Assembly: GCF_006829085.1 (NCBI RefSeq)
Contig: NZ_BJTC01000013.1
Coordinates: forward strand, 124,001-188,000
Source of the DNA: Chryseobacterium sp. ON_d1
Lineage (GTDB): Bacteria > Bacteroidota > Bacteroidia > Flavobacteriales > Weeksellaceae
DNA: 64,000 nt
Direction of reading: 5' to 3'
Shown here: piece after piece, positions 1-7,632 of the stretch
Numbering within the stretch: the stretch's first letter is position 1
How the letters are laid out: every line of letters starts with the position of its first letter
Notes under the pieces: model-generated
The model's input: only the letters and a program-made list of their open reading frames with translations
Databases searched by the model: none
Told to the model about the DNA's origin: nothing
Made by a program: the position numbers and the translations under genes

Positions 1-30
1 CCAGATAATAATCAGAAAAAGATATTTAAT

Positions 31-67
31 AAAAACCTTTCAAGAAATTGAAAGGTTTTTTATTTTT
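31..67 (+). terminator. Rho-independent terminator of an upstream gene outside the window
   Basis: A perfect 13-bp stem (31-43 with 48-60) is closed by a GAAA tetraloop and followed by a T-rich tract. It ends about 15 bases before the start codon at 82, so the first gene must be read either from a promoter overlapping this hairpin or by readthrough. Confidence 0.85.
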
Positions 68-81
68 ATCAAAACTTAAAA

Positions 82-1323
82 ATGCAAGAATTGTCCTTGT
101 CTTCAAAACTGAAGTACATTTTTTCTATTCCCGTTATCATTTCTGCCCTTGGCTATTTTGTAGATATTTATGACCTCCTTTTATTTGGAATTGTCAGAAT
201 ACCCAGTTTAAAAGCATTGGGCCTCAATCCGGATGCGGACGGAACCTTTATTCTGAACTGCCAGATGGTAGGGCTTCTTCTCGGAGGTGTTTTCTGGGGA
301 ATCTTCGGAGACAAAAAAGGAAGACTTTCCGTACTTTTCGGGTCTATTCTGGTATACTCTTTAGCCAATATTGCCTGTGGTTTTCTGCCTTATTTCCCAA
401 AAGAGCATTTAGTGTACCAATATGCCGTTTTGAGGTTCATTGCTGGTATTGGGCTTGCCGGGGAGCTTGGAGCAGGAATTACGCTGGTTTCTGAAAGTCT
501 GCCGAAGAATTTGAGAGCGATAGGAACCTCAGTTGTTGCCGGGTTTGGATTAATGGGAGCTGTAGTAGCTCAGCTTACAGTAGAACTTGCTGGTGGATGG
601 AACATTTCTTATATTATCGGTGGAGTAATGGGCATCCTGTTATTACTGTTGAGAATCAGCGTATCTGAGTCCGGAATTTACAAGAATATTGAACATAAAA
701 ACGTCTCCAAAGGGAATTTTCTTTCTTTTTTCACGAATAAAGATCGCTTGATACGATACTTAAAATGTATTGCGGTAGGATTACCCACGTGGTATTGTAT
801 AGGGATTCTGGCGGTTTTAGCCAATCAGTTTGCCCCAGAAATGGGAATAAAGGATATCAACCCCGGAAAAGCAATTATGTGGGCTTATATAGGTATTTCT
901 GCAGGGGATCTGCTGAGCGGTTTTATCTCTCATGCTCTAAAATCCCGTAAAATGGCGATCGTTTACATGCTGATCTTTACACTGATCGGAGTAGTCATCA
1001 TGCTGTTTGGAAATACTGATACAGAAATGAAATATTATCTGTTTTGTGTATGGCTTGGCTTTGGAACAGGATATTGGGCTATGTTTGTGACACTGGCAGC
1101 AGAACAGTTTGGAACCAATATCAGAAATACAGCAACCACAACTGTTCCGAATATGGTAAGAGGGCTTGTACCGGTCATGATTCTGGCTTTTGATTCCCTG
1201 AAAGGTCATTTTCCGGTGGTGGAAAGTGCTGCAATAGTAGGAGCAGTGGTTTTTGGGCTGGCGTTTTATTCCTCGCTTACCATTTCTGAAACCCATAACA
1301 GAGACCTTGAATTTACAGAGTAA
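82..1323 (+). CDS. MFS transporter
   Basis: This is an inner-membrane carrier of the major facilitator superfamily, 413 residues long with about twelve hydrophobic segments. The conserved loop after the second helix reads GDKKGR at residues 76-81, the MFS signature GxxxxGR/K. A second signature-like stretch with R and GELG follows the fourth helix. The overall pattern resembles the sugar/organic-acid symporter branch, but the substrate cannot be read from the sequence. The ATG at 82 is the first start after the terminator hairpin. Downstream lies an independently transcribed peptide gene, so the carrier appears to stand alone. Confidence 0.85.
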   Translation: MQELSLSSKLKYIFSIPVIISALGYFVDIYDLLLFGIVRIPSLKALGLNPDADGTFILNCQMVGLLLGGVFWGIFGDKKGRLSVLFGSILVYSLANIACGFLPYFPKEHLVYQYAVLRFIAGIGLAGELGAGITLVSESLPKNLRAIGTSVVAGFGLMGAVVAQLTVELAGGWNISYIIGGVMGILLLLLRISVSESGIYKNIEHKNVSKGNFLSFFTNKDRLIRYLKCIAVGLPTWYCIGILAVLANQFAPEMGIKDINPGKAIMWAYIGISAGDLLSGFISHALKSRKMAIVYMLIFTLIGVVIMLFGNTDTEMKYYLFCVWLGFGTGYWAMFVTLAAEQFGTNIRNTATTTVPNMVRGLVPVMILAFDSLKGHFPVVESAAIVGAVVFGLAFYSSLTISETHNRDLEFTE

Positions 1324-1420
1324 TTCAAACTGTTTAAAAAATGAAAATAAAGGATTACTTATTTTGAATATAATAATTACGTTAGAATCAATAAATTATT
1401 AATTTTTATACTAATTTTTG

Positions 1421-1450
1421 TTGCGTGTAATTAATATTTGTTTAACTTTG
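1421..1450 (+). promoter_or_regulatory. Flavobacterial promoter for the first double-glycine peptide
   Basis: TTG at 1421-1423, a 19-bp spacer and TAACTTTG at 1443-1450 match the Bacteroidota -33/-7 consensus exactly. The predicted transcript start is near 1455, about 45 nt before the peptide start codon. Confidence 0.75.
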
Positions 1451-1501
1451 GAAAGTAACTAAAAACTATATTGTTTAATCAAACTAAATCTCATGAACAT
1501 T

Positions 1502-1681
1502 ATGAAAAATGCTAAAAAACTAAGAAAGCAGGACCTTAAAAATATCGCAGGAGGAGTAAGCGGAAATCCTGATCTGTCTCTTTGCGGATGCAGCTGCTCA
1601 GGAGCCGTAACAGGTCCATGGTATTGCGTACAGTACATCGGTTGTCCACAGGTTTATACTTGTGGTGAGTCAGCCATATAA
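1502..1681 (+). CDS. Bacteriocin-like double-glycine leader peptide, six cysteines
   Basis: This encodes a short peptide with a leader of the LxKxDLKNIxGG type, ending in Gly-Gly about 18 residues from the start. Leaders of this kind are cut by C39-family peptidase/ABC exporters. The predicted core of about 41 residues has six cysteines, three of them in a C-G-C-S-C cluster, and is otherwise Gly, Ser and aromatic rich. The ATG at 1502 (MKNAKKL) fits the usual leader start; an in-frame ATG at 1493 would add three residues. It has its own strong promoter and terminator. No exporter, peptidase or modification enzyme lies nearby. Similar peptides in Chryseobacterium are annotated as bacteriocin-like, but their role is not established. 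Confidence 0.75.
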   Translation: MKNAKKLRKQDLKNIAGGVSGNPDLSLCGCSCSGAVTGPWYCVQYIGCPQVYTCGESAI

Positions 1682-1725
1682 AGAAAATTATTTCAGTATG
1701 AAATAAACATTTCCACATTTAATAT

Positions 1726-1757
1726 GCAGGACCCTTTTGATTTCAAAAGGGTCCTGC
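1726..1757. terminator. Bidirectional Rho-independent terminator
   Basis: A perfect 15-bp stem (1726-1740 with 1743-1757) with a 2-base loop sits between the convergent peptide gene and the YeiH-type gene. T-rich flanks on both sides let it serve both strands. Confidence 0.85.
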
Positions 1758-1761
1758 TCTT

Positions 1762-2697
1762 TTAACGGATGATATAAAGAAGGCTTCCGATACTTATGAT
1801 AACCCAAAGAAGCACTGCCGCTGACAAAGGTTTTAATCCTATTGATTTCAGAGTCCGAAGGGAAAGGGTTGAACCAATAAAAAACAGAGTAAGATTCAAT
1901 CCGGATTTAGCTAAAACAGTTATTGAAGTACTGAAACGGTCAAAAAAGGGGAAATATGTATTCAAAATAATAGCTGCAATAAAATAACCGATGAACCATG
2001 GAATCTTTATTTTTGAACCTTTACTTTTAAAAATGAACATGGTTATCAATGAAACAGGGATGATCCATAAGGCACGGGCCAATTTCACTGTGGTGGCTAT
2101 TTTCAGAGCCTCATCCCCATATTTACTGGCGGCACCCACTACAGAGCTTGTATCATGAATTCCCACTGCGCACCAAAGCCCGAACTGCTGCTGTGTAAGA
2201 TTCAACAGATGTCCTATGGCAGGATATACAAATAACGCAACAGAATTTAAGGTAAATATGATAGCCAGTGCAAGGGAAATCTGTTTCGTATTGGGTTTGA
2301 TGATAGGGGAGATTGCGGCAATTGCACTCCCGCCACAGATAGCAGTTCCTGCGGATAGCAGGTAAGATAAAGGTCTTTCCAGTTTGAATATTTTTCCCAG
2401 AAAATATCCCAAGACCATTACAGTAACAATACTTACAACAGTCAGTATCAAACCTGTTTTTCCAGCTTGAAGCGCTTCATCGAGCTTCAGTCCGAATCCA
2501 AGACCTACAATCGAAATCTGCAGCAGCACATGAATATATTGGTGAAGATGTTTCTCAAATGGGTTTCCGATGAGAACAGCCAGGATAAATCCCAAAGCCA
2601 GTGCTATTGGTGAAGATATAAATGGTGTCAGGCATACAACAGCCAAAACGATAAAAAATATTTTCCGGGTCATTTCATGCTGAATGAAATTTTTCAT
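1762..2697 (-). CDS. YeiH family putative sulfate exporter/transporter
   Basis: This is a polytopic inner-membrane protein of about 311 residues with roughly ten hydrophobic segments. It belongs to the YeiH/UPF0324 family (PF03601), recognised by the glycine-rich stretches around GLGFGLKLDEALQAGK and GTAICGGSAIAAISP. Members are annotated as putative sulfate exporters, but transport has little direct support. The ATG at 2697 is preferred over an upstream TTG at 2724, because the family normally begins at that Met with a short basic segment before the first helix. A LysR regulator is encoded just upstream on the same strand. In Enterobacteria yeiH also sits beside a LysR gene (yeiE), which supports a regulator-target pair here. 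Confidence 0.8.
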   Translation of the reverse strand: MKNFIQHEMTRKIFFIVLAVVCLTPFISSPIALALGFILAVLIGNPFEKHLHQYIHVLLQISIVGLGFGLKLDEALQAGKTGLILTVVSIVTVMVLGYFLGKIFKLERPLSYLLSAGTAICGGSAIAAISPIIKPNTKQISLALAIIFTLNSVALFVYPAIGHLLNLTQQQFGLWCAVGIHDTSSVVGAASKYGDEALKIATTVKLARALWIIPVSLITMFIFKSKGSKIKIPWFIGYFIAAIILNTYFPFFDRFSTSITVLAKSGLNLTLFFIGSTLSLRTLKSIGLKPLSAAVLLWVIISIGSLLYIIR

Positions 2698-2790
2698 AAT
2701 GCGAATTTTTAAAATCTGCACCAAAATTCCGGAATAAAGTATAACAGTATAAATCGTATTTTGTTATATTGGATAACTAAAAGTTATAGT

Positions 2791-2853
2791 AAAATGTAAA
2801 ATGTAAAATGTGAAATGTGAAATGTGAAATGTGAAATGTGAAATGTGAAATGT
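2791..2853. repeat. Heptamer tandem array, nine units
   Basis: Three copies of AAAATGT are followed by six copies of GAAATGT in perfect 7-bp register. The array lies between the LysR gene and the YeiH-type gene, upstream of the latter. A short region rich in the complementary word TTTTACATT follows near 2890-2900. Confidence 0.95.
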
Positions 2854-2923
2854 ATTTCTGATAATCAACCGCAGCAGTCAATCATTAATACTTTTTACAT
2901 TAATACTTTGTACATCAAATATC

Positions 2924-3799
2924 TTACTCTGCAAATCTCAGGAAAAGTTTGATCAGTTCAGACTGTTCTCCTTTAGGAAGAATAAAATGAAAATCCCTCT
3001 CAATACTAAAGTTCTTAATGTCAATAACAGTAAGGATATTATTTTTCAATTCATTCAGTATAGTACTGATGGAAAGAAATGCCATACATTCCGAATGAAG
3101 AAGATAATTTTTAATACTCTCACTGCTTCCAAGCTGTATAATGGTATTCAATTCATTGAGATTGATTTCTTTCTCTTTAAGCCGGTTTTGTATGAACTCA
3201 AGGGTTCCGGATCCCTGTTCTCTGAAGATCAGATCCAGATTATAGAGATCTTTTAAATGTAAGGTTTTATGGGCAAGGGGATGATCAGATTTGGCTGCCA
3301 AAACAATTTCATCCGGCTTGAAAGTCGTATATTCAAAATAAGAAGACTGTGATTCTCCTTCGATAATACCGAGATCAATTTTCTCTTCTTTTAAAAGGGT
3401 TGAAATAGCTTCCGTATTACCTGTAAGAAGCTCAATCTTAATATCTTTATAATAAGTATTGAATTTGGCTAAAATTTCAGGTAAAATATACTGCGCAACC
3501 GTTGTGCTCGCCCCGATAATCAGTTTTCCTTTATGTTGCTGATTAATCTGGCTGATCTCGAATTCCATGTCACGGTAGATATTTCTTATCTTTTCAGCAT
3601 GCTCATACAAAATCTTTCCGCTTTGGGTCAGCTGAATAGAAGTTCCTTTACGGTCAAATAACTTGGCACCTACCTGGGTTTCAATTTCTTTAATATGCTT
3701 GGTAACAGCAGGCTGTGAAATGTGAAGCTCTTCTGAAGCCTTAGTGAAACTTAACCGGGAAGCTACCGTATGGAAAACTTTTAATCTGTAATCGAACAT
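2924..3799 (-). CDS. LysR family transcriptional regulator
   Basis: This is a 291-residue DNA-binding regulator. The N-terminal winged helix-turn-helix (about residues 1-60) contains the typical SQPAVTKHIKEIE recognition region, and the rest is a periplasmic-binding-like effector domain. The ATG at 3799 gives the standard LysR length and N-terminus (MFDYRLKVFHTVA). It is co-oriented with the YeiH-type gene and lies about 225 bases upstream of it, so that gene is the obvious candidate target. The effector is not evident. In CysB/CysL-like relatives it is often a sulfur compound, which would agree with the annotation of the neighbour but remains inference. Confidence 0.85.
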   Translation of the reverse strand: MFDYRLKVFHTVASRLSFTKASEELHISQPAVTKHIKEIETQVGAKLFDRKGTSIQLTQSGKILYEHAEKIRNIYRDMEFEISQINQQHKGKLIIGASTTVAQYILPEILAKFNTYYKDIKIELLTGNTEAISTLLKEEKIDLGIIEGESQSSYFEYTTFKPDEIVLAAKSDHPLAHKTLHLKDLYNLDLIFREQGSGTLEFIQNRLKEKEINLNELNTIIQLGSSESIKNYLLHSECMAFLSISTILNELKNNILTVIDIKNFSIERDFHFILPKGEQSELIKLFLRFAE

Positions 3800-3829
3800 G
3801 GGGTAAAATTACGGATTATAGTTGGAAAT

Positions 3830-4050
3830 GGGAAGAGGAGTGAGTTTGAGGATGGAAGAGCCTGAGAGTAGATGGATTTAATGGGGTAAGGTTTCAGGAT
3901 TCGAGAGTAGGGATTAGTGGTTATTCGCTTCAAAATTTAAAGGCTATAAGCAGACGATAAAGAACCAGCATCAAAAAACAACCAGCATCCCGCAATAACT
4001 GATATCTCGCACCTCATTGCTAGCAACCCGCACCTCGAAACCCGAAACCC
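3830..4050. repeat. Degenerate mirrored short-word repeats (intergenic)
   Basis: This gene-free stretch has purine-rich words (GAGTTTGAGG, GGTTTCAGG) in its left half and pyrimidine-rich complements (AACCCGCACCTCG, AAACCCG) in its right half. The 13-mer AACCCGCACCTCG recurs near 37722. No coding signal is seen. A large imperfect hairpin is possible. Confidence 0.5.
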
Positions 4051-4051
4051 T

Positions 4052-5359
4052 TTATAAAAAATCCGAAATTGACCGATCCTGCTGGCTTTCGTATCTTCTG
4101 TTTTTTGCCTCTCCGATTTTCTGCTTTGTATAGATACTGTTGTGACCGGAAAGAAGGTAAGATACAATACAGGCAATAGCTACATATACACCACATTCTG
4201 CTCCGAACAATTCAATTCCCATCAGCATACAGGCTAAAGGAGTATTGGTAGCTCCTGCAAATACGGCGACAAATCCCATTCCCGCCAATAGTCCGAAAGG
4301 TAAAGGAATGAACAGTGACAAAGCACTTCCTAATGTAGCTCCGATAAAGAACAAGGGAGTAACTTCTCCACCTTTGAATCCAGCTGAAAGCGTAACAATA
4401 GTAAAGATCATTTTTAAAGCAAAATCATGTAGCGGAAGCTGCTTTTCAAAAGATTCTACAATTACAGGAACCCCTAAACCGATATATCTGGAGGTGCCCA
4501 TTGCCAAAACTGCTATCGCGATAATAATTCCTCCCACCACCGGACGAAGCGGAGGATATTTAATTTTTGACTTGAAAACAGAACCCATCCAATGAATGAT
4601 TTTACTGAAAGCTGCAGCACAGATTCCAAAAACTATTCCTGCAAGAATGCTGTATAGAATTGGCAGAAACTCAGGTTTTGGGATGAAATCAATGTGGTAA
4701 TGAGTATGTTTTACATTCCAGAGAACGGTCACCAGGTCAGCGAGAATGGCCGAAGCAAATGCAGGAAAAATAGCATTGTAACGGATCCTTCCGATCAGAA
4801 AAACTTCAAGACCGAAAACAGCACCTGCAAGAGGAGTCCCGAAGACAGAGCCAAATCCTGCAGCAATCGCAGCAATAATCAGTGTCTTTCTTTCATTTCT
4901 GTCGAGCTTAAAAGGTTTAGTAAGCTGATCGGCTATAGCACCCGCCATTTGGAGAGCTGTTCCTTCACGGCCTGCAGAACCTCCAAAAAAATGAGTGACA
5001 ATTGTTCCAAGATACACAAAAGGAGCCATTTTAAAAGGAATTATTTCCTTGGGCTCATGAATGGTATCAATCAACAGGTTATTTCCTGCTTCCACATCTT
5101 TCCCGAAGTAATGATAAAGAAGTCCTATCAGGAATCCAGCCACCGGAAGCAATGCAATCAGCCAGAGATGATTTTCCCTGAAATTGGTTGCCCACTCCAA
5201 AGATTGAAGAAAACCAGCAGAAGCTGTCCCCACTAAACCTCCAATAATGATACTGATACACAGCCATTTTAAAATATAGGGAATAGCCGGAAATTTTCTG
5301 AAGAAAAAATAGGTATGAAAAACTGCTTTTTTGCCTAGTGTTCTTTGACTTTTTGACAT
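4052..5359 (-). CDS. CLC-family anion transporter, fluoride-type (CLC-F-like)
   Basis: This is a polytopic inner-membrane CLC protein of 435 residues. It carries GREGT at residues 130-134 and GGEVTP at 330-335. In ordinary CLC chloride channels and exchangers these sites read GREGP and GxFxP. The variants seen here are those I associate with the CLC-F branch, whose members exchange fluoride for protons. A fluoride riboswitch directly upstream (5366-5456) strongly supports a role in fluoride export and resistance. The glutamate of GREGT is the expected gating residue. Databases often call such proteins voltage-gated chloride channel family protein. The ATG at 5359 lies just after the expression platform. 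Direct fluoride transport is not shown by sequence alone. Confidence 0.88.
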   Translation of the reverse strand: MSKSQRTLGKKAVFHTYFFFRKFPAIPYILKWLCISIIIGGLVGTASAGFLQSLEWATNFRENHLWLIALLPVAGFLIGLLYHYFGKDVEAGNNLLIDTIHEPKEIIPFKMAPFVYLGTIVTHFFGGSAGREGTALQMAGAIADQLTKPFKLDRNERKTLIIAAIAAGFGSVFGTPLAGAVFGLEVFLIGRIRYNAIFPAFASAILADLVTVLWNVKHTHYHIDFIPKPEFLPILYSILAGIVFGICAAAFSKIIHWMGSVFKSKIKYPPLRPVVGGIIIAIAVLAMGTSRYIGLGVPVIVESFEKQLPLHDFALKMIFTIVTLSAGFKGGEVTPLFFIGATLGSALSLFIPLPFGLLAGMGFVAVFAGATNTPLACMLMGIELFGAECGVYVAIACIVSYLLSGHNSIYTKQKIGEAKNRRYESQQDRSISDFL

Positions 5360-5365
5360 AATAAT

Positions 5366-5456
5366 CCTGATTAGTTATTTGTTAATAATCTTTTAATCAG
5401 GCGTCATCAGCTTTTGTAAAGCGGTTGGGGAAGGAAGAACACCATTTCCTTTTGAT
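5366..5456 (-). promoter_or_regulatory. Fluoride riboswitch (crcB motif) with expression platform
   Basis: Read on the minus strand, the leader has GGAA-AUGGUGUUC-UUCC (P1 and loop), then AACCGC, then the stem GCUUU/AAAGC, then UGAUGACGCC. These are the conserved pieces of the fluoride riboswitch in the right order and spacing. The pseudoknot is preserved by covariation: GGUGU pairs with ACGCC where the usual pair is GGAGU with ACUCC. Downstream, CCTGATTA (5394-5401) can pair with TAATCAGG (5366-5373) next to the start codon. The aptamer 3' end can therefore compete with a stem that hides the translation start. Fluoride binding is expected to raise expression of the CLC transporter. Confidence 0.93.
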
Positions 5457-5460
5457 GTTA

Positions 5461-5468
5461 CAAATATA
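5461..5468 (-). promoter_or_regulatory. Promoter -7 element for the fluoride-responsive CLC gene
   Basis: TATATTTG on the minus strand fits TANNTTTG and places the transcript start near 5456, at the beginning of the riboswitch. No clear TTG is present at -33; that region is occupied by a heptamer array. Confidence 0.65.
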
Positions 5469-5474
5469 TAAAAT

Positions 5475-5502
5475 AAAAGATAAAAGATAAAAGATAAAAG
5501 AT
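5475..5502. repeat. Heptamer tandem array, four units of AAAAGAT
   Basis: Four exact AAAAGAT copies in 7-bp register lie immediately upstream of the -7 element of the CLC gene, covering the place where a -33 element would sit. Confidence 0.9.
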
Positions 5503-5523
5503 GTTCCTTTAAATACCTGAATT

Positions 5524-5575
5524 CAATAGAGGTGGGCTTTAGCCCGCCTAAATAAATTGAACACTTTCCACCAGC
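5524..5575. repeat. Dispersed palindrome with GGGCTTTAGCCC core
   Basis: AATAGAG followed by a palindrome with the core GGGCTTTAGCCC at 5531-5548, then a second partial copy (CTTTAGCCC) near 5574. The same word set recurs at 54657-54679. It has no T tract and lies downstream of the GLPGLI gene. Confidence 0.7.
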
Positions 5576-5605
5576 TTTAGCCCAAACTTAAAAATAACCA
5601 TAGTT

Positions 5606-6445
5606 TTAATATACCGGATAATGCATTGCCTTATCGATTTCAACCGGGTTATTATATTTTCTGATGACCTCCTGCATGCTTTTGATCTGGGTATTCAGTT
5701 CATCCACATTATGGATTTCTTTCCCATTGATGTTAATTTTAAGATCATTATTGGATTTACTGAAGTTATTTCTTTCAAAAGCAAAAGGGTCATTGTAAAA
5801 CTCCATGATCAGCTTATACTTCTGCTTTTCATTGATGGGAATAGCTTTATTCCCAAAATTAGATTCTACAAAGTTATCGGTAGGGTGTACTTCCGGGAGC
5901 TTCTGACTTTTAATAAGATGATAAATGAAGTTATTTTTTGTATCAGAAAGTTCAAAAATTAAACCAGGCAAACCACGGAATTTAAAAGGTCCTTCATTAA
6001 AAGGTATATCCTTGCAGAACCAGGCTGTCCATGCTCTTCCTCCGAATCGGGTAGTGGCTTTCTGTAAAGTATAGTTTTCTGCTTTTCTGGTTTCATTGGA
6101 AATCGTCCAGTTGATTTTATCTGTGGTTTTAAAAGAGTAATATCCGTTTTTGATATTGATAAAGTTTTCATTATCAAAAGAATTGATTTTTCTTTTCACT
6201 ATCTGACCCGACATATCAGTATAATCTGAATTCATCCCGAATTTTTTATTCAAAGAATCTGTTGTAATCAGGTTTCTCCCGTAAAATTTAACCTCTTTGG
6301 GTGTAATGTCAAGAATCATGTTCAGATTTTCATAAGTGATTTCAGTAGAATCCATTTTATATTGCAGTTTATAAATAAACCGATGGGTCTGAGCATGACA
6401 TAAAGCCGTCATAAGCAATGCCATTAAGGTAAAGGTGCTTTTCAT
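5606..6445 (-). CDS. GLPGLI family protein
   Basis: This is an exported protein of 279 residues with an N-terminal signal peptide of about 18 residues (MKSTFTLMALLMTALCHAQ). The family-defining sequence GLPGLIFEL lies past the middle, preceded by the usual GPFKFR. GLPGLI proteins (TIGR01200) are abundant in Flavobacteriia and often occur beside TonB receptors. Their function is unknown. Here no receptor is adjacent: the neighbours are the CLC transporter and a thioesterase on the same strand. The predicted location is periplasm or outer membrane. Confidence 0.85.
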   Translation of the reverse strand: MKSTFTLMALLMTALCHAQTHRFIYKLQYKMDSTEITYENLNMILDITPKEVKFYGRNLITTDSLNKKFGMNSDYTDMSGQIVKRKINSFDNENFINIKNGYYSFKTTDKINWTISNETRKAENYTLQKATTRFGGRAWTAWFCKDIPFNEGPFKFRGLPGLIFELSDTKNNFIYHLIKSQKLPEVHPTDNFVESNFGNKAIPINEKQKYKLIMEFYNDPFAFERNNFSKSNNDLKININGKEIHNVDELNTQIKSMQEVIRKYNNPVEIDKAMHYPVY

Positions 6446-6477
6446 ATATGTGATTGGTCGTTTTTTGTTACTGGTTT

Positions 6478-6535
6478 CTCAAAACTTTAAACCTTAAACT
6501 TTAAATCTCATAATCCCGCCTCTCGAAATCCGTAT
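6478..6535. repeat. Degenerate short-word repeat upstream of the GLPGLI gene
   Basis: ACTTTAAACCTTAAACTTTAAA is followed by words resembling CCCGCCTCTCGAAATCC. The vocabulary matches the intergenic arrays at 3830-4050, 22420-22495 and 37606-37770. Confidence 0.4.
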
Positions 6536-7003
6536 CTACAAAAAAGGTTTCATCTCATCCTCAATCTGCGTTCTCAGTTCCATCAGACGTTTGGCATACA
6601 TTTCAAGCTGTTTTTCTTCCTCTGTTTCCGGTGTCCATTTAGGTACAGGAAGCTTTTTACCATTTTCATCTACTGCAACAAAAACGATGATACAGTGGGT
6701 TTTCTTCTCAAAATTGGGTTGTTTCAGGTTTCTTGAAAAGACATTGATGGCGATATGCATGCTTGAAGTCCCGGTATAGATCACCTGAGCATCTACTTTT
6801 ACGACTTCTCCGATTTTGATAGGATCATAAAAACGGATTCCGCCTACATATACGGTAACGGAATAATTACCACTCCACGTGGTAGCACATGCATAACCGG
6901 CCTGGTCAATCCATTTCATCACACTTCCTCCATGTACATTTCCTCCGTAATTAACATCTGAAGGTTCCGAAATAAACTGAAAAGTAATAGGCTTGTTCTG
7001 CAT
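6536..7003 (-). CDS. Acyl-CoA thioesterase (hotdog fold, YciA/BACH-like)
   Basis: This cytoplasmic thioesterase of 155 residues hydrolyses acyl-CoA to the free acid and CoA. The hotdog-fold signature appears as NYGGNVHGGSVMKWIDQAGY at about residues 18-37, where the HGG and the following acidic residue are typical of acyl-CoA hydrolases. A second conserved strand (GGIRFYDPIKIGEVV) follows. The C-terminal extension is charged and probably helical, as in hexameric YciA-type enzymes. The chain-length preference cannot be read. It is probably a single gene, separated from its neighbours by low-complexity DNA. Confidence 0.85.
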   Translation of the reverse strand: MQNKPITFQFISEPSDVNYGGNVHGGSVMKWIDQAGYACATTWSGNYSVTVYVGGIRFYDPIKIGEVVKVDAQVIYTGTSSMHIAINVFSRNLKQPNFEKKTHCIIVFVAVDENGKKLPVPKWTPETEEEKQLEMYAKRLMELRTQIEDEMKPFL

Positions 7004-7125
7004 CTTTATAAAATTTGAATAAAGTTATTTAATAATTTCCAAAGTTTTAGATTAAATCCTACTTTTGAAAGACGAAACTTTCAATGAAAGGGAAATTTTA
7101 ACCAATAACAGATTTAGAAAACGTA

Positions 7126-7482
7126 ATGAAGAAAGTATTTTATCTCAACACCTGTGATACCTGCAGAAAAATTTTAGCCCAATTTGATCTTACAGGGTGG
7201 GAACTCCGCGAAATTAAGAAAGAGCCGGTCACAAAAGAAGAATTGGCGGAAATGCATAAAAAAACAAAATCATACGAAGCATTATTCAGTAAAAAATCTA
7301 CACAGATCAAACTGAGAGGTCTGGATGTAAAATCTCTGAAGGAAAAAGATTTTAAAGAATTGCTGCTGGATCATTATACCTTCTTAAAAAGACCAGTTTT
7401 TATGACAGACAAGGAGATTTTTGTAGGAAATGACAAGAAAAATGTAGAAGAACTGCAGAAATTCTTTGGGGTAAACGAATAA
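7126..7482 (+). CDS. ArsC/Spx family thioredoxin-fold protein
   Basis: This 118-residue thioredoxin-fold protein of the ArsC/Spx superfamily (PF03960) has a CDTC motif at residues 10-13. It also carries an RPVF stretch near residue 90, equivalent to the RP motif of arsenate reductases. Proteins like this are variously annotated as arsenate reductase, Spx-like or YffB-like. The CxxC resembles Spx, but no RNA polymerase-binding evidence exists and no arsenic genes are nearby. A terminator hairpin follows at 7503-7541, so it is monocistronic. A redox role is likely; the specific activity is open. Confidence 0.8.
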   Translation: MKKVFYLNTCDTCRKILAQFDLTGWELREIKKEPVTKEELAEMHKKTKSYEALFSKKSTQIKLRGLDVKSLKEKDFKELLLDHYTFLKRPVFMTDKEIFVGNDKKNVEELQKFFGVNE

Positions 7483-7502
7483 ATAACTTTAAAGAGAACC
7501 TG

Positions 7503-7541
7503 TCCGGCTTAATGATTTTTTATTATTGTGCCGGATTTTTT
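7503..7541 (+). terminator. Rho-independent terminator
   Basis: TCCGGC pairs with GCCGGA across an AT-rich loop that can extend the stem, and a T run follows. It ends the ArsC/Spx-like gene. Confidence 0.75.
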
Positions 7542-7580
7542 ATACCCGCCAGGTTTTATAATTTTTATTTAAGTATCTGA

Positions 7581-7611
7581 TTGTTAGTTGTTTTTTGAAT
7601 GGTTATATTTG
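7581..7611 (+). promoter_or_regulatory. Promoter for the second double-glycine peptide
   Basis: TTG at 7581-7583, a 20-bp spacer and TATATTTG at 7604-7611. The predicted transcript start near 7616 rules out starts upstream of it (such as 7588) and supports 7624 or 7633. Confidence 0.75.
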
Positions 7612-7632
7612 GGATTACCAAAAATGTACAAT

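Noticed and set aside
2791..2853. Tandem repeats considered as a CRISPR array
   Set aside because: Units are 7 bp in direct contact with no spacers, and no cas genes are present.
4694..5236. 180-codon plus-strand frame opposite the CLC gene
   Set aside because: It is a shadow of the conserved CLC coding frame; no family resemblance, promoter or start context supports it.
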